In this document: one piece after another, positions 22,889 to 33,037 of the stretch
Numbering within the stretch: the stretch's first letter is position 1
Layout: the number at the start of each line of letters is the position of its first letter
Assembly (NCBI GenBank): GCA_020746875.1
Contig: JAGTJL010000014.1
Coordinates: 1,798,001-1,862,000 of the forward strand
Direction: 5' to 3'
DNA length: 64,000 nucleotides
Source of the DNA: Rhexocercosporidium sp. MPI-PUGE-AT-0058
Taxonomy: Eukaryota > Ascomycota > Leotiomycetes > Helotiales
Program-made: the position numbers and the translations under genes
Notes under the pieces: model-generated
What the model was told of the DNA's origin: nothing
Databases searched by the model: none
What the model saw: the letters and a program-made list of their open reading frames with translations, nothing else

Positions 22889-25611
22889 TTAGTTTGGCCA
22901 AAGACCCCAGATGCTGACAGCACGAACGTCTTGGGAGCCGGACATTAGCCGCTTGGCGTCTGGCGAGAAGGCCAAAAAACGGTCGTTATGGCCGGGAATC
23001 TTGTTGTCGAAGCCCTTCATCGTCTGCAACGGCTCGTCCAAATCTAAGCCGGAGCTTAAATCCCATATCTTGATAGTGCCATCTATCGAACTAGACGCTA
23101 ATTTGCCATCGTCGGAAAAATCTAGGGCGCTGACATCGCTGCTGTGCCTCTTGGCTGTCCGTAAGAGCAGTCCTGATTGTGGATCCCAGAGCCTAATTCT
23201 GCCATCTTTCAAACCAGATACTAACAGCCTCCCGTCAGGGGAAAACTTTATAGTAGAAATACGACTTTCAGTCGTTTTGTTATCGTAGTCTTTAGGTTTC
23301 TCAAGTATTCGTAGTGGTTCTCCGATATCTGAGTCTAAGTTCCAGAGCTGGATGTCACGATAGGAGACGGATGCTACCAGGTTACCATTTGGGTGGAAAG
23401 CTAAAGAATCAATAGGGCGAGTGACGAAGTTCATACAAATAGAATCGCCCATGGAGACGAGGCCGTTAGGTCGTTCAAAATTACCGGTAAAGGTCCGTAG
23501 CAGAGCCCCTGAATCCGTACGCCATAAACTGAGGTAGCCATCCTTAGAACTAGACGCTACCACTTTACTGTCGGGGGAGAAGACTATGGCAGTGACCCAG
23601 CGTTCATTCCAGACATCATCAGCTGGGTTATGTCGCTTAGGCGTGTCCAGCACTTTTGAGCCGTGGCCTGAGCCTAGATCCCAGAGGTATACCGTGCTAT
23701 TCCACGAGCCAGACGCAACTAACTTGCCATCCGGAGAGATGGCAACCTTCGCTCCAAGCCCACAGTTATCACCCTTGAACAAACTGAGGGGCACTTTTAA
23801 GCTTGGCTTTGAATCAGAGCCTAGATCCCAGAGCATGATGTCGTTATCCTTCCAACTGACTGCTATAGGCTTGCTGTCCAGCGAGAAGCCTACGGCTCGT
23901 ACTTCGCCAATGACCTTTGATTTCCCCTTGAACGTCTGTTGTAAAATATATTCATTTTCCACACGGTTTTTCCGTACCAGATTACGGAGCATCGAAATAC
24001 GGGATTGTTCAAGCTTTGGAATAGCCGCCACTGTTCCAAAGCCGGAATCGGTCGCAGGGATACGCAGAGCCTGCGGTTCGGGTACCAGATGATGGGATAT
24101 CGAAGTACGGGCCTGTTCAGTATTCGGAGTAGATGGCACTGTTCCCATGCCAGCATAGATAGTAGGTCTATATATTTTACGCGCTTGGTCCTCTTGATTC
24201 ATAGCGAAGGGCTCTGTCAAAGATTGCGCTTCCTGGCCACGTTCTGGTATCGAGCTCCATGTAGCAAGCTCCTCGGTAATACTATGGACTGTAGGGAGTG
24301 CACCTATGTCATCGCTTCCGCCAAGCTTTATGTCAGAGTTAGAATCAAGTTCTTCTGATGCAGATGGAGTGTAGGAGCTAGCTGATGTCGCAGTACGGGT
24401 TTTTGGGTATGAAGATTTGTATTGCCTCATCCAGTCGTGTCCCAAGGCTTGTGCAGCTGTTAAACGACTGTCTGGCGAAGGCAGCATAGAGGATAAAATG
24501 AAATTTTGTCCGCTACTGCTTACGCCATATTGCACTAAGACAGTGTTCGGAAAAGGTTGCAAGCCTTTACCATATAGTATGCGCTGTGAAACTTGTGGGA
24601 ATGTAGACTGCTTTGTGAATATTTGGAACGCGATCTCGCCGAGAGACCACATGTCGGCCGCGTATGGGTCAAAGGACGTGGATGTATCATTTGTGGACGA
24701 GTTGGCTTCAAGCTCGAGAAGCTCGGGAGCCATGAACTGAAGAGTTCCCTTCACAGTAGACGCCATTCCCAGGCTTTCTTCTACTCTCTTTGAGATGCCA
24801 AAGTCCGCGATCTTGATCCACCAGGGGTCTGGTGCCTGGGAAATAATAAGAACATTCTAAATGATCAATAATTATTAAATAGGCTTTGAAGCGGGAAATT
24901 TGGGAGTCTGGAAACGAACACTTGGTTTTAAATCTCGATGAGCAAAATCGTTATCGTGCATATAGTGGATGCCTTCGAGGATCTGGAATGTGATCTCCTG
25001 CGTTTGTGGCTCAGACAACTGAGGCGCTCTGGAGAGGTATCTTTGCAAATCACCGAGCTGGCAATACTCCATGACAATGCACAAGCTCCCGGGCCTTTCA
25101 TACCAGCCGAAAGATTTGACAAAACATCGTTCATACTGCAAAGGTGTTATTAGTTGTCTGGAGACCTGTGCCACTCAGGAATTGGAAATCACACCTTAGG
25201 ATGAGAGAATTTCGCAATTGCCTCGAGCTCTCGAATGTACACCTCATCCATGAGGCCTTTGGGGCCAACAGAGATTTTTTTCACGCATCGTACAGCTCCT
25301 TTTCGGTCTCCTCGTATGCAAGTTTCCTGCCATACCCTCCCAAATGCTCCACTCCCAATTTGCCTACCTGCCTTCCACGTCTCCTCCCTTGGAACTGCTC
25401 GCTGATGAGAGGAAAGGCTGGGTTCGAAATTGATGTATTTGGTGCATCCGTCGCAGAGTTTGACGTCGAGTTGCGAGTCTCTTACTAGATCTGGAAGTCG
25501 AGCCATGAGAGGAGGCTTCAGCCAGAGCTGTGAGGGCTTATTAGGACGGGTCTTATTCTGTCGGAAACACGATGTTGGTAAAGCTAGATGCTGTTTGCCG
25601 AAGCCTGCCAT
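22889..25611 (-). CDS. Protein kinase fused to a WD40 beta-propeller
   Basis: Three exons (25611-25195, 25135-24920, 24856-22889; introns of 59 and 63 bp) give 866 aa with all junctions in frame. Residues 53-62 hold an L-C-x-x-C motif like those near the N terminus of many HET-type proteins. The kinase domain spans about 80-355: GSGAFG loop 86-91, VKK Lys about 111, HRDLKPSN with H205-D207, DFG 229-231, APE 254-256. All catalytic residues are present, so it should be an active Ser/Thr kinase. A polar linker (about 356-525) leads to seven WD40 repeats (about 525-866; repeat ends I-M-L-W-D, V-Y-L-W-D, L-S-L-W-R, I-Q-L-W-N, I-R-L-W-D, I-K-I-W-D, V-S-I-W-G). It is divergent from the HeLo-pseudokinase gene 455 bp away. 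Likely role is signalling or surveillance; substrate unknown. Confidence 0.9.
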
Positions 25612-26066
25612 TTAAAACGCTAAAAGGGGTTGATTATCAAATCTTAGCCCCGCATGTAATCACGTGCTTCAAGTGACAGGCCTCGGAGGGTTCACAGGCT
25701 GACCGCCCAAACTCAATTTTCGCAACCCAGAAGGTCAACCTAGCTGTGCCGCATATGACGTGAATGCCATATGAGGGGCATACTATGGTGGCATGCTAAA
25801 TAGCAACAATACAAACGGGTATCTAATAAGCAGGTCACTACCCCCTGCGACTCAATTGTAGTAATCTTACAGATTTTAGGGATTTTCTGAGCGGTGTAGA
25901 AAAAAAACCCCTTTGGTGTTCTTATCTAGTAAAAGTGGGGGGTTGGCCCATGAAACCCTCCTACAACGCGGGAATAAGATCTTACATTAGGCTAAACAGA
26001 CTTGTGACACACTCTGCTAAGTTGAGGGAAATAAGACTTGACAACAGAAACCCCATATCGCGCACG
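25612..26066. promoter_or_regulatory. Shared divergent promoter of the kinase-WD40 and HeLo-pseudokinase genes
   Basis: 455 bp between two start codons pointing away from each other. It contains a TCACGTGC box near 25659-25666 and short direct motifs, but no ORF. Co-regulation is an inference from this arrangement. Confidence 0.5.
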
Positions 26067-27739
26067 ATGTCTGGCGTCGAGTTCGGTCTTGCTATTGTCG
26101 GTGCAGTAGGCGTTGTAGACGTCGCAATAAAGTAAGCTCTAGGCTCACTGATTTAGGCCATGCCACTCGGCTCTTGAATTTTCACTAGCTTACTCTCACA
26201 TAGGTACTGCAAGATCCTCATCAACACATGTTCTGGTTTCATCGATGCCGAGAAAGAGATCCGGGAGCGATGCATACGTCTGCAAAGCAATTATACGCAA
26301 ATGAGATTGCAATTAGACCTCCTCAGCCGAGTCCAAAGTCATCTTGACGAGCAAACTCAAGGTGTACAGAGCGAGGTCTTAGAAATTCTCAAATCGAAGC
26401 TCGGGACCGCAAACACCAAACTTGAAGGCCTTGTCAACAATTGGTCTGCAAATCTTGAACCCGACGCACTCTCGGCAAAATCCACTCTGTCCAAGAAGAA
26501 AAAATCCAAGTATGTACTAATAAAAGACAATTTGGACAAGACCATAGATGAAGTAGAATCATGGCAAAAGATTTTATTCAATCCCACGTGGTTTGTCATG
26601 ATGAAAATTGAAACCCAACAATTGGACAAAGAACTGGATCTTGCCAGCAAGGAGAAGAGTCCGGGGAATGGAAATGAAATATTCGCCGAAGCGTTAGCGA
26701 TCCGGAGTCCGTTGAGCAAATCCAACTCCATCCACATATTTTTACCGCCAGATAGACTGGATTCCGCAAGAATTGTTCAAATCGCTTTCAGTTCCGCAAA
26801 GCTGATACAAATCAAGAACGAGAGCAAATGGAGACTTTTGGATTCGATGTCTGATGTCTCAAAGAAAACAGTTCGCGATCTGGCAGTAAAGCTGAAAAGT
26901 ACCAAGCCATCAATGTCTGGTCTTCTGACATGCATTGGCGTTGTCCACGATGCAAAGAAGAATGAATTTAACCTTGTCTTCAGAGCTCCAGAGGGCATGT
27001 CTGATCCGGAAACTCTTCGCGCAAGGATCATGTCAAAAGAATCAAGTCATTCTCTGACGGAACGGGTTCGACTGGCTACACAGTTGGCACAGGCTATCTG
27101 TTCCATCCATACGTTCGGATTAGTCCATAAAAGCATCAGGCCAGAGAACATCGTCGTATTTCGGGATCAAGGTTCAGCATTGGGATCAGCATTCCTTCTT
27201 GGATTCGAGAAAGTACGTACGGAGGAAGGCCCGACACGGTTGACAGGTGATACCGACTGGGAGAAAAACCTTTACCGGCACCCTCAGCGTCAAGGATTCA
27301 GACTTCAAGATCCTTATATAATGCAACACGATATTTACAGCCTAGGCGTCTGCTTGTTGGAGATCGGGCTCTGGACTTCTTTCGTAGAATACGTCGATCA
27401 AACTCCAGAACCGATTATGTTGCAAAGATACAACATTGAATTGGAGGGACTTGATAATGCAAGGCGGTCAGAAGTGGTCAAAACAAAGCTACTTTCTTTG
27501 GCCAGAACCGAGCTTCCCGAGAAGGTGGGAACCAAGTACTCTCGGATTGTCGAAACGTGTCTCACTTGCTTGGATGGGGGAAATGAAGACTTTGGTGATG
27601 AATCCGAGTTTCAAGATCAAGATGGCGTTCTAGTGGCTGTCAGATATATCGAGAAGGTGAGATATATCCATACTTGTCCAGATAAATCAGCAGCTCACGT
27701 TCCAAGGTTCTGATGCAGATAAGCAAAATTTCTGTCTAA
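26067..27739 (+). CDS. HeLo-like domain plus pseudokinase (putative cell-death effector)
   Basis: Three exons (26067-26131, 26204-27656, 27707-27739) give 516 aa. The last intron (50 bp, GTGAGA...AAG) is supported because it yields the C terminus V-L-M-Q-I-S-K-I-S-V typical of this family, instead of an unrelated read-through tail. The N terminus (M-S-G-V-E-F-G-L-A-I-V-G-A-V-G-V-V-D-V-A) is a Gly-rich hydrophobic helix followed by a helical bundle to about residue 210, as in fungal HeLo-like domains. The C-terminal half is kinase-shaped (V-H-K-S-I-R-P-E-N at 329-337, Y-R-H-P-Q-R-Q-G, H-D-I-Y-S-L-G-V-C-L-L-E), but HRD reads HKS and DFG reads GFE, so it should be catalytically dead. HeLo/HELL domains form membrane-active assemblies and resemble the MLKL four-helix bundle. 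The neighbouring active kinase is a natural candidate partner. Confidence 0.85.
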
Positions 27740-29874
27740 ACTAGTTCACACCTAGCGGAAGTGTCTAGCAAGTTCCGAACTCGTGCTCAGCGACTCGGAC
27801 ATGGCCCTGTAAATTATAAATGTGGATGCCACTTTTCTTTGTTTACTTTAGTGGTATTGAGAAGTTATGGATAATGAATTCTTCTATCGTAGTAAAAAGA
27901 TCGATACAGGAGAGTTAAGCTAAACTCCTTCAGTTCCCAGTTGTGAAGAAAATCTGACCCTCCAGATCCGGAAAGGATTTGCCCAATAGCTTCAGTTCAT
28001 TAGCTTTAGTTTAGTCATAGACTATAGCACTTTCTCTGTCCTTGGACTCCTTGGGAATGATGAATATGAATTACTTTAAGCTTTTCGGTGTAACGACACA
28101 TAAACTACGTATGTGCGCTCTCTACAGGAGCCAGTGATCTGTAGGTCCAACCACTGCGCCAAAAAGCCACACAAGAATAATAACCGAAGGTTCATTATTC
28201 TTATTCCACTACTTATGAGGTGCCAACGTGGCGCCTGCCCCACGTGACGCCACACGTAACGGCAACCCGTTACATTCGGAGAGAAAATACGGACCTCCTC
28301 AAACCCATCTCTGTGTATTGAAGACGGTAATACAAACCAATAAGGGAGGGAGTGCAAAGCGTGGTATAATTGGCTGTATTGCGACTGAGGAAGAGGAGTA
28401 AAGCTGGCCGCAAGCGCCAGCTTTGTACTCGACTTTGCCCACGTGATACAAGGTCACGTGCCGCTAAAATCCCTACTATAATATCCTTAACAGAACGCAG
28501 AACTCTTTGTAGGTTTGCCATCGGATTTTAGCGAGGAAGAATGCCGTAACCATGCAACTATCTATTCGTCGAATTTTTCACCCGATACAGATCAGCGCAT
28601 TCCTCACCGACCTATTGCAGTAAAACCCGGCTTTTTAAGTCAGATACTCCAAAAGACATCTAGACTTCACCTAAGAAGATAGTTACATATGGAATAAACC
28701 TGCGAGTCACAGACTTGGGTGTGGTTAAGGAGAATGATCTTAGCTGGTTACTAAATCATGTTAAGACTATATTTGTGACGGCACGTAAGAGACATAAGCA
28801 GATAAGTCGGCGACAACGTACTATCTGTGATCTCCTAGACTGTGCCTATATACAAGGATCTAAAGCTAAAGAGAGAAGAAGAAGAAGAAAGGAGGACGAA
28901 TGACGACAGGCTAGTGTATATACAGAAGGGCAGTCGCTAGGGTTTCATAAGCCGGGCTCAGGAAGCAGGTCACATGATGTGGGAGCAATCCCTTATCATG
29001 TGACCTAGTAAATGTCACGTGACATTAAAACTGTCACGGTGTACCTTAGTAGTACCTTAATATTCGAGTTCTCAGATTTCTCATAAGAGATTATAGGTTT
29101 TAGGATTAGTTTTCTCGGAGATAATAGCTCTTAGGAGAGTATAAATCCTATAAGAAATTTCTCAGGAGCTCTGCTCTTCTGAGCGATTTTTTACAGGGCC
29201 CGTGATCTCCTAGGAAATTTTTCCTAGGAAGCAGGTTTCTCCTAAGAAAAGCGCTATGGCACGTGACTCCAGTATTAGAACGCCTAAAGAATAGAACTAA
29301 TAATGTTCTGACCTTTTTGGTCAGATCATCGACATCAATCATATTTCGGTCTACTGGACAGAACTACCTTAATGGTCAGTTATCGGGCCCTTTTGGTAGA
29401 ACTCGATTCACGCTGTGAAGCGAGACGAATACGTCAGCATCGGGGAGCCGGATTATCCCCCCAATCCCAACATGCGTTTCTCAAAGGCGCCAGAGAAATG
29501 GATGCGCCAGCGCCAGGGAGCCAGTTTCTGTTCCTTTTTAACGCCAGCATTCCTCGAGCGCTAGCGAAATGGATGCGTCAGCGCCTTGGGAGGAGGAGAC
29601 CTTGTCCAGCCCCTCGTTAAAAGTTGATGATTTCTAGTGAGGTTATTTTTAGCTGCGCGTTGCGTCATAGGGATGAGCAGATCTGAGCCGAGCCTGAGCA
29701 AGGGCGGCGGTGCTCACGTGAGGCATAGGGTTGGGAACCGCAAACATTCCGGTGGGGGAACAAGAAATCCAGCAGCGACTGACTTTTTGAAGCCGGGCGG
29801 TATCTTCGATTAATTTTTATCGGACCCTCAAGACCTTAGTTGAACGTTTATAGAGTATTTTGGACAAAGCCGCG
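27740..29874. other. Gene-poor stretch with palindromes and probable repeat remnants
   Basis: No convincing gene. From about 28200 there are many CACGTG and CACATG boxes, two strong inverted repeats (28968-29005, 29011-29026), a 22-nt palindrome TCCTAGGAAATTTTTCCTAG(GA) at 29208-29229 reminiscent of the CTCCTAGGAG palindromes of the solo LTR, and an imperfect duplicated block (GAAATGGATGCG followed by CAGCGCC, near 29495-29515 and 29567-29587). Short frames at 28270-28521 and 28715-28903 look non-coding. It is probably a mosaic of decayed LTR or MITE sequence. Confidence 0.4.
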
Positions 29875-31557
29875 ATGTTACTTTCGCCTGGGTTCTGGGG
29901 GCCCATCCTCACTTTCTCAACCTGTGCACTTCTATCACTCCTTCTTATCACGTTCATTAAGGTGATTATGCATCTCATGATGGAGCTTCTACAACTAATT
30001 GACCCCTAGATAGCAAGATCTGCACTTTCCTCCCCGCTAAACACTATTCCGGGTCCTTACGTCAACAGATGGACAGACATCCCTCTTATTCTCGCGGTTC
30101 TCCGCCGGAGAAAACTCCAATATGTCCACACCCTCCATCAAAAATACGGCCCCTACTTTCGCACTGCGCCAAACGAGATATCTGTATCGAATATTACATC
30201 CGTAAAAGCTATTCACAACGTCCGCAAGGGATATGAGAAATCAGATTTCTATAAGAATCTCCAGCGAGCCAGCACACTAGTTTGTCTCACTGATAACAAA
30301 ATCCATGCGGCGAGAAGACATTTTGCCGGCACGTTCTCGAGGCAGGGATTGAGTGAGTGGGAAGGAGCCATTCTAGGAAGCGTGAGAAACGCGATAAATG
30401 TTGTAAAGGTCCAAGGAGCGAATGCGAATGAGGTGGACTTACTTTCGGCATTCAGCGGGATGGCAGAAGAAGTGATCGGGGAGCTATGTTTTGGGGAAGC
30501 TTTTAAAGGCGAGAATATAGACGAGGTTTGTTTGAGATCCTTTATCAAGCCTTGCAAAACCTAAGGAAGTCTAGATTTCATCTCCGGAGAAAGACCCAAA
30601 GCGAGAGGCAATGATTTACAGTATTCGAACAGAACTCCTCGTCCCAGGCAGTGATTTCGAACGAAACCTGCCGGTCTACTTGAAATACATACCTCGCCCA
30701 ATTCTAAGCTGGGTATTAAGAGGAATATTCGATAATTCCGTCTGCGAAACGCTGAGACGGGATGACTTAATTCAGAAAACGGAGAGAAAACACACTCTGT
30801 TGTACAAGGCATTGGCGCAAAATGAGAAATGGGTAGGTCTTTCAGATGAGACGATTGCCATGGAGGTCAAAGCATTCATTATAGCTGGGACAGACACCAC
30901 GGCCATCACTTCATACCTTGTCTGGGCAGTGTTGAGGCACCCTAAAGTCCAAGCACGCTTGCTGGAGGAAGTTCGCAGCCTTCCTGACGACTTCTCAGTT
31001 TCACATGCTCAGAAGCTACCATACGTGCAGATGGTTGTGAGTGAGTCCCTCAGACTCTATGGCGCTGTGTCATCGAGTTTGCCCAGAGTTGCGCCAGTTG
31101 GTGAGAGGAAGATCGGGAATCGTTTCCTCCATGAGGGAACAATGGTGACGACGCAGGCATCACACTTCATCGTAATCCTGAAGTGTTTGAGAAGCCCCTC
31201 GAGTAAGTATAAACCAAAAGTTTTCAGTCACTAGCTAACATCCACAAGATTCATACCGGAGAGATGGGAACATTCGACGTCGGAAATGAGAGAGGCTTTC
31301 ATGCCGTTCGGCACTGGTGTTCAAGGTAAGAAAATCGGTTTCAATTCATCGGGGCTCCTGAGCCAGGTGCTAATAGAAGGGCAGCGTGTATTGGACCTCA
31401 TCTAGCGCAGATCGAAATTGCTCTTGCAGCCACAATATTCTTCCGAGAATGTCCGCACGCTCAAGTAGCCCCTTCCATGAGGGATGATGACATGGAGCCT
31501 TCAGACTTGTTTATTGTCGGCCCAAGGGGTCAGAAGTGTGCGGTAGTAATGTCATAA
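29875..31557 (+). pseudogene. Cytochrome P450 monooxygenase with a one-base frameshift
   Basis: Five exons: 29875-29961, 30010-30525, 30575-31202, 31249-31325, 31385-31557, with short GT-AG introns. N-terminal membrane anchor at residues about 11-30, P-G-P-Y hinge, I-helix AGTDTT, ExxR as E-S-L-R, PERW, and heme-ligand loop F-G-T-G-V-Q-A-C-I-G spanning the last intron (Gln where Arg is usual). Near 31156-31170 one base is missing: upstream reads G-T-M-V-T-T-Q-A-S and the homologous continuation H-R-N-P-E-V-F-E-K-P is found only in the next frame. All splice phases downstream agree with one lost base. Without correction the protein ends before the heme loop. Substrate unknown; no biosynthetic partners nearby. 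A sequencing error cannot be excluded. Confidence 0.85.
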
Positions 31558-32211
31558 TTTCAATTAGTCTAAATGGTGCCTGGATTCAAGAGTTGATATT
31601 AGACTATCAGTTGGACATATATCTACCTTTGACATGCTCTCAGGCTCTCTCCTAAAACCTGATTGATCTCATTGTGCCCCTCCAAGTGGCATATCAAGAA
31701 TATTAAACTGAATCCAAACCCGATATCTCCGATTTGGCTAGTGTGGCGTTCTGTTCCGATGCCTCGAAAGTAGATTTCACAGGAGCACGAAAGCTCAAAA
31801 AATCATCATCATCCGGAATGGCGGACAGCTCCTCGAGAGCGTAACTTAAGGTCTCTGGGAAAAGAAAAATATTACAGAAATCTCGATAGCGAGCCAAACC
31901 ACGTACACTTACTGCTATTAGTCTACTGGTTTGTTCAAAGTTGAGTGCTGATGACTAGGGCCCTGAATTGTCTGGTTGCAGTGGTGTAGCGGTTTGAATA
32001 AGGTATACTTTCTTGTCAGTCCCAGGCTCAATGAAAAACCCGCCCCTCTTTTGCCAATCCCAGCTAATTTCAGACCAATAGCCCCTAACGGCCAACAGCG
32101 GCCCGTTGCGCTGCGCCCCCAGAATGTAAGCACTAAAATTCCTGAAACATATGCTCTACTCAGCGCAGACGTCATGTACCAAAGGCACGTTATCCCCATC
32201 AAAACCCGTCG
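31558..32211. other. Intergenic stretch after the P450
   Basis: No supported gene. A 64-codon minus-strand frame (31703-31897) reads F-P-E-T-L-S-Y-A-L-E-E-L, vaguely like a sugar-transporter tail, but has no upstream membrane segments and may be a scrap or chance. Confidence 0.35.
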
Positions 32212-32583
32212 ATGTTCCCCAGCTCCCCCAACTTGCGCAAGAGCGTAAAATTGATGAACAGTCCTCAAGACTCGAAAGTTGTAAAGACAATGCCTGAGCT
32301 ATCATACCGACCCTTGACCACAGGGCAGTTCCGCCTCCTCACACTCCTCCCCGGCGCAGAAGCGACACCGATACAAACGGCGCTACAACATGTCAACCTC
32401 GAGGACAAACCAACGTTCGATGCACTGTCGTATGAATGGGGCCCCGAATCGGCCAACACCTCTGACATCTTTGTCAACAAGGAGCCTTTCACCATCCGTC
32501 ACAACCTCTGGCTGTTTCTGAAGAGGTTACGGGCATTTAGCCGGAGTGCTCAAGTTATCTACGCAGATGCCATCTGCTTATAA
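32212..32583 (+). pseudogene. HET-domain protein, N-terminal fragment
   Basis: 123 codons covering the start of a heterokaryon-incompatibility (HET) protein: Y-R-P-L-T-T-G-Q-F-R-L-L-T-L-L-P-G, then F-D-A-L-S-Y-E-W-G (the conserved LSYxWG block) and A-Q-V-I-Y-A-D-A-I-C-L, followed at once by TAA. The family normally continues INQ...QV..M..IY there, so the gene is broken inside the HET core. HET sequence starting in the same motif resumes at 35417, beyond 2.8 kb containing another HET gene. Confidence 0.75.
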
Positions 32584-32606
32584 GTCGATTGATACCGAAC
32601 AAAATA

Positions 32607-32644
32607 CCTCGGAAACTTGAGGTTTTGACCTCTGTTTTCCGAGG
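32607..32644. repeat. Nested hairpin just after the HET break
   Basis: Outer arms CCTCGGAAAC (32607-32616) and GTTTTCCGAGG (32634-32644); inner arms GAGGT and ACCTC. Imperfect pairing extends outward to about 32596-32652. It lies 25 bp past the point where HET sequence stops. Confidence 0.6.
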
Positions 32645-33037
32645 ATTTCGTTCCAACATTTAGGCTAGTAAGATCGGGAAATATAGTTATACATTACATC
32701 CTATTTTAATCCAGTAATTTTTCCTTTGCGTCGCCTTGCCTATTTATTGTCTCATCTAAGTACTTGTCAGGAGATAAGAGTATTACAGCCCCATTCGTTA
32801 CGCCTTTAATTATGCACCACACTGATGAGACATTTGGTTCATTTTTGCATGGATCACGTGTTTAGGTGAAACTAACCGAGGATTTACGCCTGCCAACTCC
32901 GATATTCACCATATTCAAATGTGCGCACAATCGACTTCCAGCTTCAATAACCAATTCGTTATCTTTTCTCGATATCGAAGTCACAGCGGAATTGTTCCTT
33001 TCCTCTCAATCTCACACCCAAATGCCAACAATATACA

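Noticed and set aside
23586..24092. Plus-strand frames over the kinase-WD40 gene
   Set aside because: Shadows of the WD40 repeats on the opposite strand.
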